From positions 1-33,227 of the forward strand of contig CAZFMX010000031.1 in assembly GCA_964520425.1 (NCBI GenBank): 33,227 nucleotides of DNA, in the 5' to 3' direction. The position numbers and the translations under genes were made by a program. The notes beneath the pieces were generated by a model that worked only from the letters and a program-made list of their open reading frames with translations, was not told the origin of the DNA and searched no databases. Below, one piece after another: positions 1 to 8,437 of the stretch. This stretch comes from JAFGFY01 sp964520425 (GTDB taxonomy: Bacteria > Desulfobacterota > DSM-4660 > Desulfatiglandales > HGW-15). How positions within the stretch are numbered: position 1 is the stretch's first letter; every line of letters starts with the position of its first letter.

Positions 1-74
1 GATGAAAATCGGGAGGGTTAGAATTCTCGCCTTCCTTAACCTTGAACAAAATTGAGCATTTTTCAGGGGTCTCG

Positions 75-1622
75 CTACAGCGGTATATTGCCGTGACGGT
101 ACTTGGCGTGCTTTTCCTTTTGCCTTTTTGTCAGTCCTAGGGCCGCAATCAGGGCATCTCTGGTCGTCCCAGGTTTTATGATCTGGTCAACATAGCCCTT
201 TGAAGCCGCGGCGTAAGGATTTGCAAACTTCTCCTCATATTTCTTAACCATTTCTCTCCTTGTGGCTTCGGGATCGTCACTTTCGTTAATCTCTTTTCGA
301 AATATGATATTTGCCGCTCCTTCAGACCCCATGACGGCAATCTCTGCCGTTGGCCAGGCAAAGACCAGGGTGGCTCCAAGATGTCTGCTGCACATGGCGA
401 CATAAGCGCCTCCATAGGCCTTGCGCATAACGACCGTAAATTTCGGCACTGAGGCCTCACTATAGGCATACAGAAGCTTTGCTCCGTGCCGAATGACTCC
501 CGAATGTTCCTGATCAATGCCCGGAAGGTAGCCTGGGGTGTCCACAAATGTAAGGAGAGGGATATTGAAGGCATCGCAGAACCTGATAAATCTCGAGGCC
601 TTGTCTGCGGCGTTTACATCCAGGACACCGGCAAGAACACGAGGCTGGTTGGCAATGATCCCCACGCTCTCTCCATTAAGTCGCCCGAAACCTACGACGA
701 TATTCCTAGCAAATTGCTCATGGACCTCGAGAAAATCAGACCCGTCCACAATTCTCCTGATAATTTGCTTAACACAGTATGCTGCTTTGCGCTCTTCGGG
801 AATGATACTTTCCAGGTCAAATTGGTCTTTCGGTGCTTCAGGATTCTCAATAACCGGAGGCGTGGATATGCAACTGGAGGGTAGAAAGGAGAGGAGCTTT
901 CTGATCTGTTGAAAAACCTCTGTTTCGCTCTTCGCAAAAAAATGGGCATTCCCCGTGATACTTGAATGAGTCTTGGCTCCTCCCAGTTCTTCCGCACTGA
1001 TCTCTTCACCGATCACGGACTTGATCACTTGTGGACCGGTGATAAACATGTTGGATATTTTGTCCACCACAAAAACGAAATCTGTCAGGGCTGGAGAATA
1101 GACCGCTCCACCCGCGCAAGGGCCAAGGATAACCGAGATTTGAGGGACTACGCCACTCAGGCGGGTATTTCTGAAAAATATGTCTCCATACCCACAGAGG
1201 GAATCGACCCCTTCCTGAATCCTGGCACCTCCGGAATCACTTATTCCTACAAGCGGCATGCGCATTTCGCCGGCCGCATCCATGATTTTCGTGATCTTGG
1301 AAGCATGGGCTTTGCCCAGAGATCCCCCTGCCACTGTAAAGTCCTGTGCGAAGACCGCGACCGAGCGATCGTCAATACGACCGAAGCCGGTAACGACACC
1401 GTCTCCCGAAAGCCGTTTACCTTCCATACCGAAATCCTTGGCAGAGTGCTCTACAAAGAGGTCGGTCTCGAAGAAAGAGTCGCTGTCCAAAAGGATATCC
1501 AGTCTCTCACGGGCACTCATCTTTCCGCTCTTTTTCTGCCTTTCAAGGGAAACCTCTCCACCCCCCTTCAGGAGCTTAGACGCCCTTGTCATAAAGTCAT
1601 TTATCTTGCTGATGATCGACAT
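75..1622 (-). CDS. Acyl-CoA carboxylase carboxyltransferase subunit (propionyl-CoA carboxylase beta / methylmalonyl-CoA decarboxylase alpha type)
   Basis: This 515-residue protein is a biotin-dependent carboxyltransferase subunit, which moves CO2 between carboxybiotin and an acyl-CoA such as propionyl-CoA/methylmalonyl-CoA in the cytoplasm. The family is recognised from the N-terminal ARERLDILLD block, the ARIQEGVDSLCGYGDIF segment of the first crotonase-like domain, the GGAYVAMCSRHLGA segment of the second, and the C-terminal KYRHGNIPL tail; the length is normal (about 510-520). The ATG at 1622 follows a purine-rich GGGAAAAGAAG stretch. No biotin carboxylase or biotin carrier gene is visible; they may lie past the left edge, since this gene reads out of the window. 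The substrate (propionyl-CoA carboxylation versus methylmalonyl-CoA decarboxylation) cannot be decided from this subunit. Confidence 0.93.
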   Translation of the reverse strand: MSIISKINDFMTRASKLLKGGGEVSLERQKKSGKMSARERLDILLDSDSFFETDLFVEHSAKDFGMEGKRLSGDGVVTGFGRIDDRSVAVFAQDFTVAGGSLGKAHASKITKIMDAAGEMRMPLVGISDSGGARIQEGVDSLCGYGDIFFRNTRLSGVVPQISVILGPCAGGAVYSPALTDFVFVVDKISNMFITGPQVIKSVIGEEISAEELGGAKTHSSITGNAHFFAKSETEVFQQIRKLLSFLPSSCISTPPVIENPEAPKDQFDLESIIPEERKAAYCVKQIIRRIVDGSDFLEVHEQFARNIVVGFGRLNGESVGIIANQPRVLAGVLDVNAADKASRFIRFCDAFNIPLLTFVDTPGYLPGIDQEHSGVIRHGAKLLYAYSEASVPKFTVVMRKAYGGAYVAMCSRHLGATLVFAWPTAEIAVMGSEGAANIIFRKEINESDDPEATRREMVKKYEEKFANPYAAASKGYVDQIIKPGTTRDALIAALGLTKRQKEKHAKYRHGNIPL

Positions 1623-2398
1623 GCTTCTTTTCCCTTTTAGGATACAGAGAAAGGTTATCAGTCCGGGTCAAAGAATACGTGTTCGTATAGTGTTGTGTTC
1701 CAGAAATGCCTTCCATCATTTTAGCCGGTTCTATGACACGTTGGGGGTATGGGGGTTTCTTTTCAGTTTCACCACCATTTCTCCAGAGTTCGTGGAACGG
1801 CGCCATAATTCTGCATATTATGAAGCAGCCCCACAAACAATGTACCTACAGCAACGGGCATTCCTTGTGCCTATCCACCGAACGCTGTCCTCTTTGGGGG
1901 CGGTAACAGGCTCAGGCGTCTTCCATGCCCCCTTTGAAGCTGTGCAGCAGGTACTTATTATTCAAGTTAATTCTGAGACACGACACTAAGATGTTGAAAA
2001 AATGGGATAATAGTGAAAAATCTGCTAAAGATCAAGGAAAAACAGGGTATGATTGTGTTTCGAAGTTCTAGCGACCATATGATCATCTAGAATAAAAAGG
2101 ATTTTGATGTTTCCATGAGACATCAAGAAGCATTCTTTTTGACAGAGTGGTTGAGTTTAACAGAACCACTTGTTATTAAAGGCAAAAATTGATGAAGGGC
2201 TATCCTTTGGCCTCTTTTGAAGTTCAAACCAACAGGACCCCTCGGTGAATCAGCACTATTTCTAAGATCCAGTTAATGTGAGTTCTCGGGGTATCGGCAA
2301 AAAGAGTCAGGATATATCAAATAGTTAGTGACAAAGGTGGTTTGAATCTGATAGACACACAATGTGTTATTTTGTTATTGAGAGGAAAGGAGAAAACA
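1623..2398. other. Intergenic region between carboxyltransferase and PilZ genes
   Basis: About 776 bases between divergent genes. Short open frames here have no recognisable protein character, and I call none of them. A 7-bp inverted repeat (TTGATGT at 2104-2110, ACATCAA at 2120-2126) could form a small hairpin. The right end contains the probable PilZ promoter, listed separately. Nothing else was recognised. Confidence 0.5.
2342..2370 (+). promoter_or_regulatory. Possible sigma70-type promoter for the PilZ gene
   Basis: TTGAAT (2342-2347) and TGTTAT (2365-2370) are separated by 17 bases, which fits a -35/-10 pair. It would start transcription near 2376, giving a leader of roughly 23 bases ahead of the ATG at 2399. 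Called by eye only; it overlaps what would otherwise be an in-frame TTG extension of the gene, which argues against that extension. Confidence 0.4.
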
Positions 2399-2743
2399 AT
2401 GGAAGAGCGAAGAGGCAATCAACGTATTTCCTCAAGATTTGAAATCAATTACGTCAGTGATGGAGACTTCCTTATTTCATACAGTAAGGATCTGTCTGTG
2501 GACGGTATGTTTGTCTCCACGGATAGTCCGCCTGCCGTGGGAGAAGAGACACAGCTTACTTTTTCCTTTGGAGATATTGACCAGGTCACCGTAGACGCAA
2601 GAGTTGTCTGGGTCAACACTTCTAATCAACATGATAAGTCCGGCATGGGCGTGGAGTTTATTAATCCCCCGGATTCTTTAAGGGCAGCTATTCTGGAGCG
2701 CATCAAAAAGATCGCAGTGCTTTTAAACGGGCCTAAGAGCTGA
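2399..2743 (+). CDS. PilZ-domain protein (TIGR02266-like, putative c-di-GMP effector)
   Basis: A 114-residue single-domain PilZ protein. It shows the N-terminal Arg-rich RRGNQR stretch followed by the DLSVDG motif, which fits the PilZ D/NxSxxG signature, then beta strands ending in SGMGVEFINPP. This layout matches the short PilZ-like domains that are very numerous in Myxococcus and other deltaproteobacteria. Binding of c-di-GMP is plausible because both motif halves are present, but this is inference. I use the ATG at 2399 rather than an upstream in-frame TTG at 2342, because GAGGAAAGGAG lies just ahead of it and the residues before it do not look like protein. It stands alone, convergent with the cNMP-binding gene, so its partner process is unknown. 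Confidence 0.82.
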   Translation: MEERRGNQRISSRFEINYVSDGDFLISYSKDLSVDGMFVSTDSPPAVGEETQLTFSFGDIDQVTVDARVVWVNTSNQHDKSGMGVEFINPPDSLRAAILERIKKIAVLLNGPKS

Positions 2744-2861
2744 TAGGTCTCACTTTGTCTCCTCCGTCATGATCAGCTCATATTCTCTGTGATCGGATAG
2801 ACTGAAACGCCTCATATGGACGATGCAATGCTATTGGGATCATAGGATAGAAAGAATAAAG

Positions 2862-3323
2862 TCATTGAAATAGAGTGATAAACGCGTTGTTCATATTTTT
2901 GAGGCGGTCAACCAAATTCTCTATAATTTTGTCCTTCATTTTCTCCCTGATTTCTATTTTCAGCTCATCCAGTGTTTGTTTGTCAATCCTGAGCGCAATG
3001 GATACTTCATTCGCAATAACTTCACAGGTTCGCGCCACACCTGTTAAAAAAGAGATTTCTCCAAATGAATCGCCCGGCCCATACTCTGCAAAGGGCAATG
3101 AGACGTTTTTCTTCATGGCCCTTGCTGAGCCTGTAAGCAAGATATAGAAGGAGGTCTCGTCAGTTTCTTCTTTGATGATGGATTCATTTTTACCAAACAC
3201 ACAAACGGGTGTGTAGGAGGCGACGATTTCTCTTTTTTCCGCATCCGTAAATGCATTGAAGAAATCAATTCGATTCATATTTTCAATCAACTGCCGCGCT
3301 TCGATATCTTGAAGTTGTTCCAT
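2862..3323 (-). CDS. Cyclic nucleotide-binding (cNMP) domain protein
   Basis: A 153-residue cytoplasmic protein made almost entirely of one cNMP-binding/CAP-ED domain (about residues 20-125). The phosphate-binding cassette is visible as FGEISFLTGVARTCEV, with the Gly-Glu pair and the Arg-Thr that contact the nucleotide in CRP/PKA-type domains. No helix-turn-helix follows; the C-terminus is a short charged helix, so it is not a CRP-type transcription factor but a stand-alone sensor or regulatory subunit. It starts 10 bases after the pepD stop codon on the same strand, so the two are probably co-transcribed. Whether it acts on PepD is unknown. Ligand (cAMP or cGMP) cannot be told from the sequence. 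Confidence 0.85.
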   Translation of the reverse strand: MEQLQDIEARQLIENMNRIDFFNAFTDAEKREIVASYTPVCVFGKNESIIKEETDETSFYILLTGSARAMKKNVSLPFAEYGPGDSFGEISFLTGVARTCEVIANEVSIALRIDKQTLDELKIEIREKMKDKIIENLVDRLKNMNNAFITLFQ

Positions 3324-3333
3324 GTCCGTCTCC

Positions 3334-4785
3334 TTATATCCTCTTCAATAATTCAAGTAAAAAGTGCCAGGTATTCTCTACCGATTTGATATTTGCCTTT
3401 TCATCCGGCGAGTGGGCCCCTTGAATCGTGGGGCCGAAGGATATCATGTCCAACCCGTGGAATTTCTCACCTAATACGCCGCATTCCAGGCCGGCGTGCA
3501 CGACTTTGACTTCAGCCGCGTGATCTGTCATTTCTTCATAGGTTGTTTTTGCCAGACCTAATAAGGGGGAATCAGGATTCGGCTCCCAAGCCGGGTAACT
3601 GTCATGCTGCTCGGCTTCAAAGCCCGCCAATTCGCCCAGCGCCCTAATCCTGTCAGAGATATCCTCAGAGGATGAGGCAATAGAGCTGCGCTGACTGGTG
3701 ATGAGCTCAATCAAACCGTCCCCCGTCTTCACGACAGCCATGTTGGTCGAGGTTTCCACCACACCTGGGGCGGCATGGCTCATAGCCAAAACGCCGTGAG
3801 GCACACTATAAAGGAAGTGAATCAAGGTCTTTTGAAGTGACGAATCAAGGACCTTCTCAACATCATCGGTTTCTTCGAGGTTTAGAAATATATCTTTGTC
3901 CGTATACTGATATTCGGTTCGAAATACCCCTTCCATCTCAGTAATGAACGAAGATAACAGGGGACCATCGCCTTCTTCAACAGTGATGATGGCTTGGGCT
4001 TCGCGAGGAATGGCATTATGCTTGTTACCGCCGTTGATTGTGTTTAAACAAAAGCGGGTCCGGTCTTGCAATCGGAAAAGCAGACGGCTCATCAGGCTTA
4101 CGGCATTTCCCAGGTCCTGGTCGATGTTCATCCCGGAATGGCCGCCGCGAAGTCCACCCAATTTGATTCTAAAACCCTTGTGTCCCGAATGCGGTGGTCG
4201 TGTGTCAAATTTTTTGCGTAGAACAGTGTCACGACCGCCGGCGCAACCGATATAAAAAACCCCCTCTTCTTCGGAATCAAGGTTGATCAGTCTCTTGCCT
4301 TTGAGAAAATCCGGTGAGAGGCCTGTCGCGCCGGTCAAGGCTGTTTCTTCATCCACGGTAAAGAGAAGCTCCATCGGAGGTCGAGGAATGGTTGGATCGT
4401 CCATGAGGGCCAGAGAGAAACAGACGCCGATGCCGTTATCCGCCCCTAAGGTCGTGCCATTGGCAGTGATCCATTCCCCGTCTTTCAAAAGAGTAATAGG
4501 ATCCCTTGAAAAATCATGCTCTATATCGCTGTTCTTTTCACAGACCATATCGGTATGACCTTGCAGGATGACTGTGGGGCAGGCTTCCATACCATGAGTG
4601 CCCGGGCAGGTCACGAGGATGTTTCCAATGGGATCACGCTGAGAGGGAAAACCGAGGCGCCCTGCCAATTGGAGAATATATTCCCCCACCGCCTGCTCAT
4701 TCCCGGAACACCGAGGAATCTGGCTGATGGCATGGAAATGCTGCCAGACGAGCTTGGGCTCCAAGTCTTGTATTGCTGAGTTCAA
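3334..4785 (-). CDS. pepD: Aminoacyl-histidine dipeptidase (PepD, M20 family)
   Basis: A zinc dipeptidase of the M20 family that hydrolyses Xaa-His and related dipeptides in the cytoplasm. Visible metal and catalytic elements, numbered from the TTG start, are GHTDMVCE (His77, Asp79), TTLGADNG (Asp116) and TVDEET (Glu146/Glu147), and the length of 483 is that of E. coli PepD (about 485). An open frame extends 22 codons further upstream, but I choose the TTG at 4785: AGGAGG lies five bases before it, and family homology begins at about LNSAIQDLEP. The cNMP-binding protein gene follows after 10 bases. Together with pepT and the OPT transporter on the far side of the window it fits peptide use. 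Confidence 0.93.
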   Translation of the reverse strand: MNSAIQDLEPKLVWQHFHAISQIPRCSGNEQAVGEYILQLAGRLGFPSQRDPIGNILVTCPGTHGMEACPTVILQGHTDMVCEKNSDIEHDFSRDPITLLKDGEWITANGTTLGADNGIGVCFSLALMDDPTIPRPPMELLFTVDEETALTGATGLSPDFLKGKRLINLDSEEEGVFYIGCAGGRDTVLRKKFDTRPPHSGHKGFRIKLGGLRGGHSGMNIDQDLGNAVSLMSRLLFRLQDRTRFCLNTINGGNKHNAIPREAQAIITVEEGDGPLLSSFITEMEGVFRTEYQYTDKDIFLNLEETDDVEKVLDSSLQKTLIHFLYSVPHGVLAMSHAAPGVVETSTNMAVVKTGDGLIELITSQRSSIASSSEDISDRIRALGELAGFEAEQHDSYPAWEPNPDSPLLGLAKTTYEEMTDHAAEVKVVHAGLECGVLGEKFHGLDMISFGPTIQGAHSPDEKANIKSVENTWHFLLELLKRI

Positions 4786-4822
4786 ATGAGCCTCCTGTTT
4801 GTTAAGACGAATATAAATATAT

Positions 4823-4851
4823 AGAATATAAGAGTGGTTGGAATATGGCAA
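4823..4851 (-). promoter_or_regulatory. Probable pepD promoter
   Basis: On the minus strand TTGCCA (complement of 4846-4851) and TATTCT (complement of 4823-4828) are 17 bases apart, with a second TATATT overlapping the -10. This would place the start near 4817, giving a leader of about 30 bases including the AGGAGG site. Called by eye. Confidence 0.45.
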
Positions 4852-4866
4852 GTGTTTATACTTATC

Positions 4867-4993
4867 CCTGATCCACCATCAAGATGTCATCTGCTGTGTT
4901 ACCTTCGGTCGCTTCTCCTTGCAGCGTATTGCTTATACGCTTCAGTCGGCGCTCCTCGGCGCCTTGCATCTAACACCTTGTTGGTACCCAGGG
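4867..4993 (+). repeat. Dispersed ~127-bp repeat, copy A
   Basis: From CCTGATCCACCA to ACCCAGGG this segment aligns without gaps to the reverse complement of 30185-30311, with about 23 mismatches in 127 columns by hand (about 82%). Perfectly shared blocks include GGCGCCTTGCATCTAACACC and TCGCTTCTCC. Weaker similarity continues outward to an ATCATTG motif at 5014-5020. A frame reads through both copies, but amino-acid identity (about 29 of 42) is lower than nucleotide identity, so it is not behaving as a coding sequence. It resembles short intergenic repeats scattered in bacterial genomes; function unknown. Confidence 0.85.
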
Positions 4994-5120
4994 ATTGCCC
5001 AAAATCCTCAATTATCATTGCCTGTCAATAGATTTGATGGTGGATTTTGGTTATGGCCGAGGATTATGCACTTTCAAAGGCAATTCCAGCATAACCCCAT
5101 ATGTTGTACTCTCTTTTGCC

Positions 5121-5150
5121 TTGACATACCACTCCTAGATTTACTATATT
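5121..5150 (+). promoter_or_regulatory. Sigma70-type promoter of the LysM-amidase gene
   Basis: TTGACA (5121-5126) and TATATT (5145-5150) are separated by 18 bases. The start would be near 5157, giving a leader of about 34 bases. The 15-base block ending in the -35, TCTTTTGCCTTGACA (5112-5126), recurs exactly at 30318-30332 ahead of the OPT transporter gene. Confidence 0.65.
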
Positions 5151-5190
5151 TATCATTGCAGAAATAGAATCCTCATCAATTTATGCCAAT

Positions 5191-7404
5191 ATGCATCATC
5201 ACGATCAAAACCGTTTCTTGATACTGAAATATTATCTTCATGGGATAATTTGCTTTTGTGGGGCGTTGGGATTGGCCACTCTGTGTGGTGTCCATGACCA
5301 CGCCTACGGTGCTGATTCCTCCAGCCCTCCCATTCACTTGGTTCGACAAGGGGAAACCCTCAGTGAAATCGCCCTGGACTATGGTGTATCGGTGGATGAA
5401 TTGATGCGTTGGAACAAGCTGCGCGGCGATAGGATCTATAAGGGGCAAAAGCTGCAAGTCGGGGTTCATCCTCTTCCTGATTGGTATGTGGTGAAGAGCG
5501 GGGATACACTCTATGAGATTGCCCTCCAATTCGGGATATCCACGCGTTCCATTCAAAAGCTGAACGATCTGACGAGAGATCGAATCTATCCGGGACAGAG
5601 ACTCAGGCTACGTCAGACTCCCAGTCGGCCCAAGGGAAAGGTGGTCCATACTGTGAAGAAGGACGATACGCTCTGGGCGATCGCTCAACGATACGGGTTG
5701 GATGTCTCTGAACTAAAAGACATTAATGGGTTGACCAAAGACACGATTATCCCGGGGACAAGCCTGGTTGTTTCTGAGGAGATAGAGGACCCCAGGGATG
5801 AAGCAAGTGAGCGGTTTGAGTATGTCGTGCAAGAGGGGGATAATCTGGAGACAATCGGCAAGGAATTTGATGTCGGCGTGGGATTGCTTCGACGACTTAA
5901 CCAGATCCAAGGAGACCATATTTTTGTGGGGCAAAAACTCCAACTCCGTCCCTCTTCTCTGGAAGAGGGGGTCCATGTGGTCCGTCAGGGAGAGACCTTG
6001 TCTTCGATCGCCACGAAGTATAACATGGATCTACAAGAACTCAGGGAAATCAACGGAATCGAGGATGATAAAATCCTCTCAGGCCAGAAGCTTCGCCTCA
6101 GACGCCCATCAAGTTCCACCCATATTGTGGAAAAGGGGGATGCCCTTTGGGAGATCGCCCGCGCCTATGGAATGACCGTGGAGAGTCTAAGAGAGAACAA
6201 TGACTTGACCTCTGAACGGATCTATCCGGGACAGGAACTCAGACTGGACAAGAAAGAAAAAGAACATTTCCAATTCTACACAGTCAAAGAGGGCGACTAT
6301 CTTGATAGAATTGCCCGGCTCCATCAGATGAGCGTTTCTGAACTAAAGGAAATCAACTCTCTGGATAATCATTTGGTCTACCCGGGAGACAAGCTGAAAG
6401 TAAAGCCAATTCTTACCAAGAGCACAGAATGGGTGAAGATCAGTGAAATCGATTGGGACGATCTCATCATTTCAGTGGAAGGGACCGGAAGAATTAGAGC
6501 CGGTAATGGCCCCTATTTCTATTCACGCCCCAAGGCACAACGTCAGAGTCATGCCAATTACTATGAAGGGCCGCGGCTGACTACTCTACAATCATACAGA
6601 CAGGCTCAAAAACTTTGGGATGCCTTTGAACTCCAGGTGGGATGCCTGGGTCGTTTGAGCGATGAGCTTGATGGATGGCATTTTGTGCTCGACCCCGGAC
6701 ACGGAGGCCTGGACCCTGGAGCGGTGGTTCCGTCTCTAGATGGAAACGGCAATAGCGTCTATGTGGTCGAGGATGAATACTCCTATGATGTGGCCATCAG
6801 GGTATACGTTCTCCTTCGGTTACATGGAGCGGAAGTCACCATGACCTTATTGAGCCCGAATCATCTCATTCGGCATTCCGATCCGCCGACTATGACTTTT
6901 GTGAATGAAAAGAACGAGGTTTACAACAGTTACGAACTCAATAAGAGCGGAAAATGGAAAAATTGGCCCATAGGGGGCAGGAACGGCAATCTTTCTTCAC
7001 GTGTACTTATCGCCCGTTCAGCCTTCAAAGGAGTCAGGAAAGACCACTGTATTTTCCTATCTTTCCATGCTGACATCGACCCGAACGAGTCGGACGCCCC
7101 TGCAGTTCTGTATTATAAGAGTAAGAATAGCAAACGGTCGGACGAGACTTCAAGAAAGTTTGCCAAGGCCCTATTGCCGTTTTTGGGCGCAGGAGCTGAA
7201 GCCCGGGGTCTGGGTCTTGGAGTGTTGCGAGACAATCCCGCTCAAAATAAGGTCTTATTGGAACTGCGAAATCTCGCCTATACGGATAACGCCTGGGCAA
7301 TACGCTTCGAGGAGCTGCGCCACCGGGACGCTGAAAAGGTCGTCAAGGGAATACTGGCTTATGTCAAGAACCGTACGGTCATAGCGCAGCGGATCGGCAA
7401 CTGA
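5191..7404 (+). CDS. Secreted N-acetylmuramoyl-L-alanine amidase with seven LysM domains
   Basis: A 737-residue exported cell-wall enzyme. Residues 1-40 form a signal peptide ending near AYG-A. Seven LysM peptidoglycan-binding domains follow, at about 48-91, 98-141, 152-195, 210-253, 261-304, 310-353 and 362-405, each with the GDTL/GETL..IA...G and R/K.IYPGQ.L pattern. After a linker of about 90 residues comes an Amidase_3 domain (about 494-730): DPGHGG with His504, the VVEDEYSYD glutamate, SFHAD with His626, and LLELRN as the likely catalytic glutamate region. This is the zinc amidase set that cuts the bond between MurNAc and the stem peptide. The amidase domain has a longer than usual insert between the zinc Glu and the second His. 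No strong Shine-Dalgarno is seen before the ATG. Seven LysM copies is high for an amidase of this kind. Confidence 0.9.
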   Translation: MHHHDQNRFLILKYYLHGIICFCGALGLATLCGVHDHAYGADSSSPPIHLVRQGETLSEIALDYGVSVDELMRWNKLRGDRIYKGQKLQVGVHPLPDWYVVKSGDTLYEIALQFGISTRSIQKLNDLTRDRIYPGQRLRLRQTPSRPKGKVVHTVKKDDTLWAIAQRYGLDVSELKDINGLTKDTIIPGTSLVVSEEIEDPRDEASERFEYVVQEGDNLETIGKEFDVGVGLLRRLNQIQGDHIFVGQKLQLRPSSLEEGVHVVRQGETLSSIATKYNMDLQELREINGIEDDKILSGQKLRLRRPSSSTHIVEKGDALWEIARAYGMTVESLRENNDLTSERIYPGQELRLDKKEKEHFQFYTVKEGDYLDRIARLHQMSVSELKEINSLDNHLVYPGDKLKVKPILTKSTEWVKISEIDWDDLIISVEGTGRIRAGNGPYFYSRPKAQRQSHANYYEGPRLTTLQSYRQAQKLWDAFELQVGCLGRLSDELDGWHFVLDPGHGGLDPGAVVPSLDGNGNSVYVVEDEYSYDVAIRVYVLLRLHGAEVTMTLLSPNHLIRHSDPPTMTFVNEKNEVYNSYELNKSGKWKNWPIGGRNGNLSSRVLIARSAFKGVRKDHCIFLSFHADIDPNESDAPAVLYYKSKNSKRSDETSRKFAKALLPFLGAGAEARGLGLGVLRDNPAQNKVLLELRNLAYTDNAWAIRFEELRHRDAEKVVKGILAYVKNRTVIAQRIGN

Positions 7405-7819
7405 TCAATCTCGTTGCATAATGGAACCCCACGGGTAAACCCGTAGGCCCATTTTGTTACCCGTCTCCGCCTTCGGCTTCCGACTTCGCCAAAGGCTTCG
7501 ACGCGACAAGACGCCGCGGTTATCCGCCACATCCCCTATGCGACATCGCGCCGTAGCTTAAGGTTAATCCTCGACTCCAATCTGGGCGTTTTAGCATTCA
7601 TCCACGGACAAGTCCGTGGTTTTCTGCGAAGGCGGATAAACATGACAAGAGGTTTCGGAAGGTAAACCTTTGCTCCTCTTTGCGATGGAGCGTGGGAATG
7701 ATATGAAATCATCAAGCACGAAAAAAATGAACAAAAGTCTGATCTTGGTGTCATATTCACATGTATGGCTATCCAATCCTCGCCATTTGAAAAATCTATG
7801 ATGAAAACGGAGGTGAGTT
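7405..7819. other. Intergenic region with hairpins, upstream of the LpoB-like gene
   Basis: A 415-base region. Near its left end ACGGG-TAAA-CCCGT (7431-7444) can form a small hairpin just after the amidase stop codon. The middle contains C/T-rich sequence with repeated CTTCGGC/GCTTCGAC-like words. A perfect hairpin followed by TTTT lies at 7602-7623 and is listed separately. The right end has the GGAGGTG ribosome site for the next gene. No gene was recognised. Confidence 0.5.
7602..7623 (+). terminator. Hairpin followed by TTTT, terminator-like
   Basis: CCACGGAC and GTCCGTGG are perfectly complementary (7602-7609 with 7612-7619; effectively a 7-bp stem with a CAAG loop), followed by TTTT. 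The short stem and short T run make it a modest intrinsic terminator at best. It lies about 200 bases after the amidase stop codon. Confidence 0.4.
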
Positions 7820-8437
7820 ATGAATCTAGGCAGAACAAGTCTGATGCTTAACCTGGGTTTGGTCCTGTGTCTGGCCTTTGGGTGTACGGCCACGGTGAAA
7901 GAGGTATCTCCGGATAAGAACCTCCATTATGATGAAAGCTATGACGCCTCGGATAAAAACGGCATTGTCGAACGGCTGGTTGATCCTTTGAGGAACCGCT
8001 CTTTCCCCATATCTGGAGTCGGGAAGAAACCGGTGATGATTCTCTATGGCATCGCCAATCGGACTGATGAGCACATCAGCACCAGTGGAATCGCCGATGA
8101 CATCCAGATGGAATTGGTGCGGTCGGGTCAGTTCTCCATGGTCAACAAATCCCAAAGGGATAATATCATGAGAGAGTTGGATTACCAATACGGCAGCGGA
8201 AATGTTGATGAAAGGACCATGGTGGAAAGAGCGCGGCAGATTGGAGCGGACTACATGATGAGCGGGACTCTGCGATCGATTGAGAAAAAGGAGCCTCGCC
8301 AGGTTCGATTAAAGAAGCGGACCCTGAAATACTACAGCCTTAACCTGGAAATCACGGATATCAAGACCGGTCTCATCGAATGGGCCGATCAAGTCGAAGT
8401 CATGAGGGAATCAGCGAAACCATTCATTGGATGGTAG
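7820..8437 (+). CDS. LpoB-like lipoprotein (penicillin-binding protein activator family)
   Basis: A 205-residue outer-membrane lipoprotein. The signal peptide ends in the lipobox LAFGC with Cys22, and Thr (not Asp) at +2 predicts outer-membrane sorting. The mature domain matches the LpoB/CsgG-like fold: a VMILYGIANRTDEHI strand, SGIADDIQMELVRSG, FSMVNKSQRDNIMRELDYQ, and ARQIGADYMMSGTL. In Enterobacteria LpoB activates PBP1b from the outer membrane; in other phyla these homologues are of unproven role. AACGGAGGTG provides a strong ribosome site eight bases before the ATG. The next gene begins at the base after its stop codon, so they are translationally coupled. It lies just downstream of a peptidoglycan amidase, which suits an envelope role. 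Confidence 0.85.
   Translation: MNLGRTSLMLNLGLVLCLAFGCTATVKEVSPDKNLHYDESYDASDKNGIVERLVDPLRNRSFPISGVGKKPVMILYGIANRTDEHISTSGIADDIQMELVRSGQFSMVNKSQRDNIMRELDYQYGSGNVDERTMVERARQIGADYMMSGTLRSIEKKEPRQVRLKKRTLKYYSLNLEITDIKTGLIEWADQVEVMRESAKPFIGW

Larger units (their letters stand above)
4786..5190. other. Divergent intergenic region pepD / LysM-amidase
   Basis: This 405-base region holds the pepD promoter on the minus strand, copy A of the dispersed 127-bp repeat, and the promoter of the LysM-amidase gene on the plus strand, each listed separately. Short frames reading through it are a by-product of the repeat. Confidence 0.7.

Noticed and set aside
1258..1989. 243-codon plus-strand frame across the start of the carboxyltransferase gene
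   Set aside because: It overlaps a strongly supported gene on the other strand and has no motif or start signal.
2737..2779. GAGCTGAT/ATCAGCTC inverted repeat between the convergent PilZ and cNMP genes
   Set aside because: Eight-base arms with a 27-base loop and no T run; likely chance.
4838..5167. Open frame through copy A of the repeat, with a similar frame in copy B
   Set aside because: Peptide identity between the two copies is lower than nucleotide identity, which is not expected for a conserved protein; both copies are treated as non-coding repeats.
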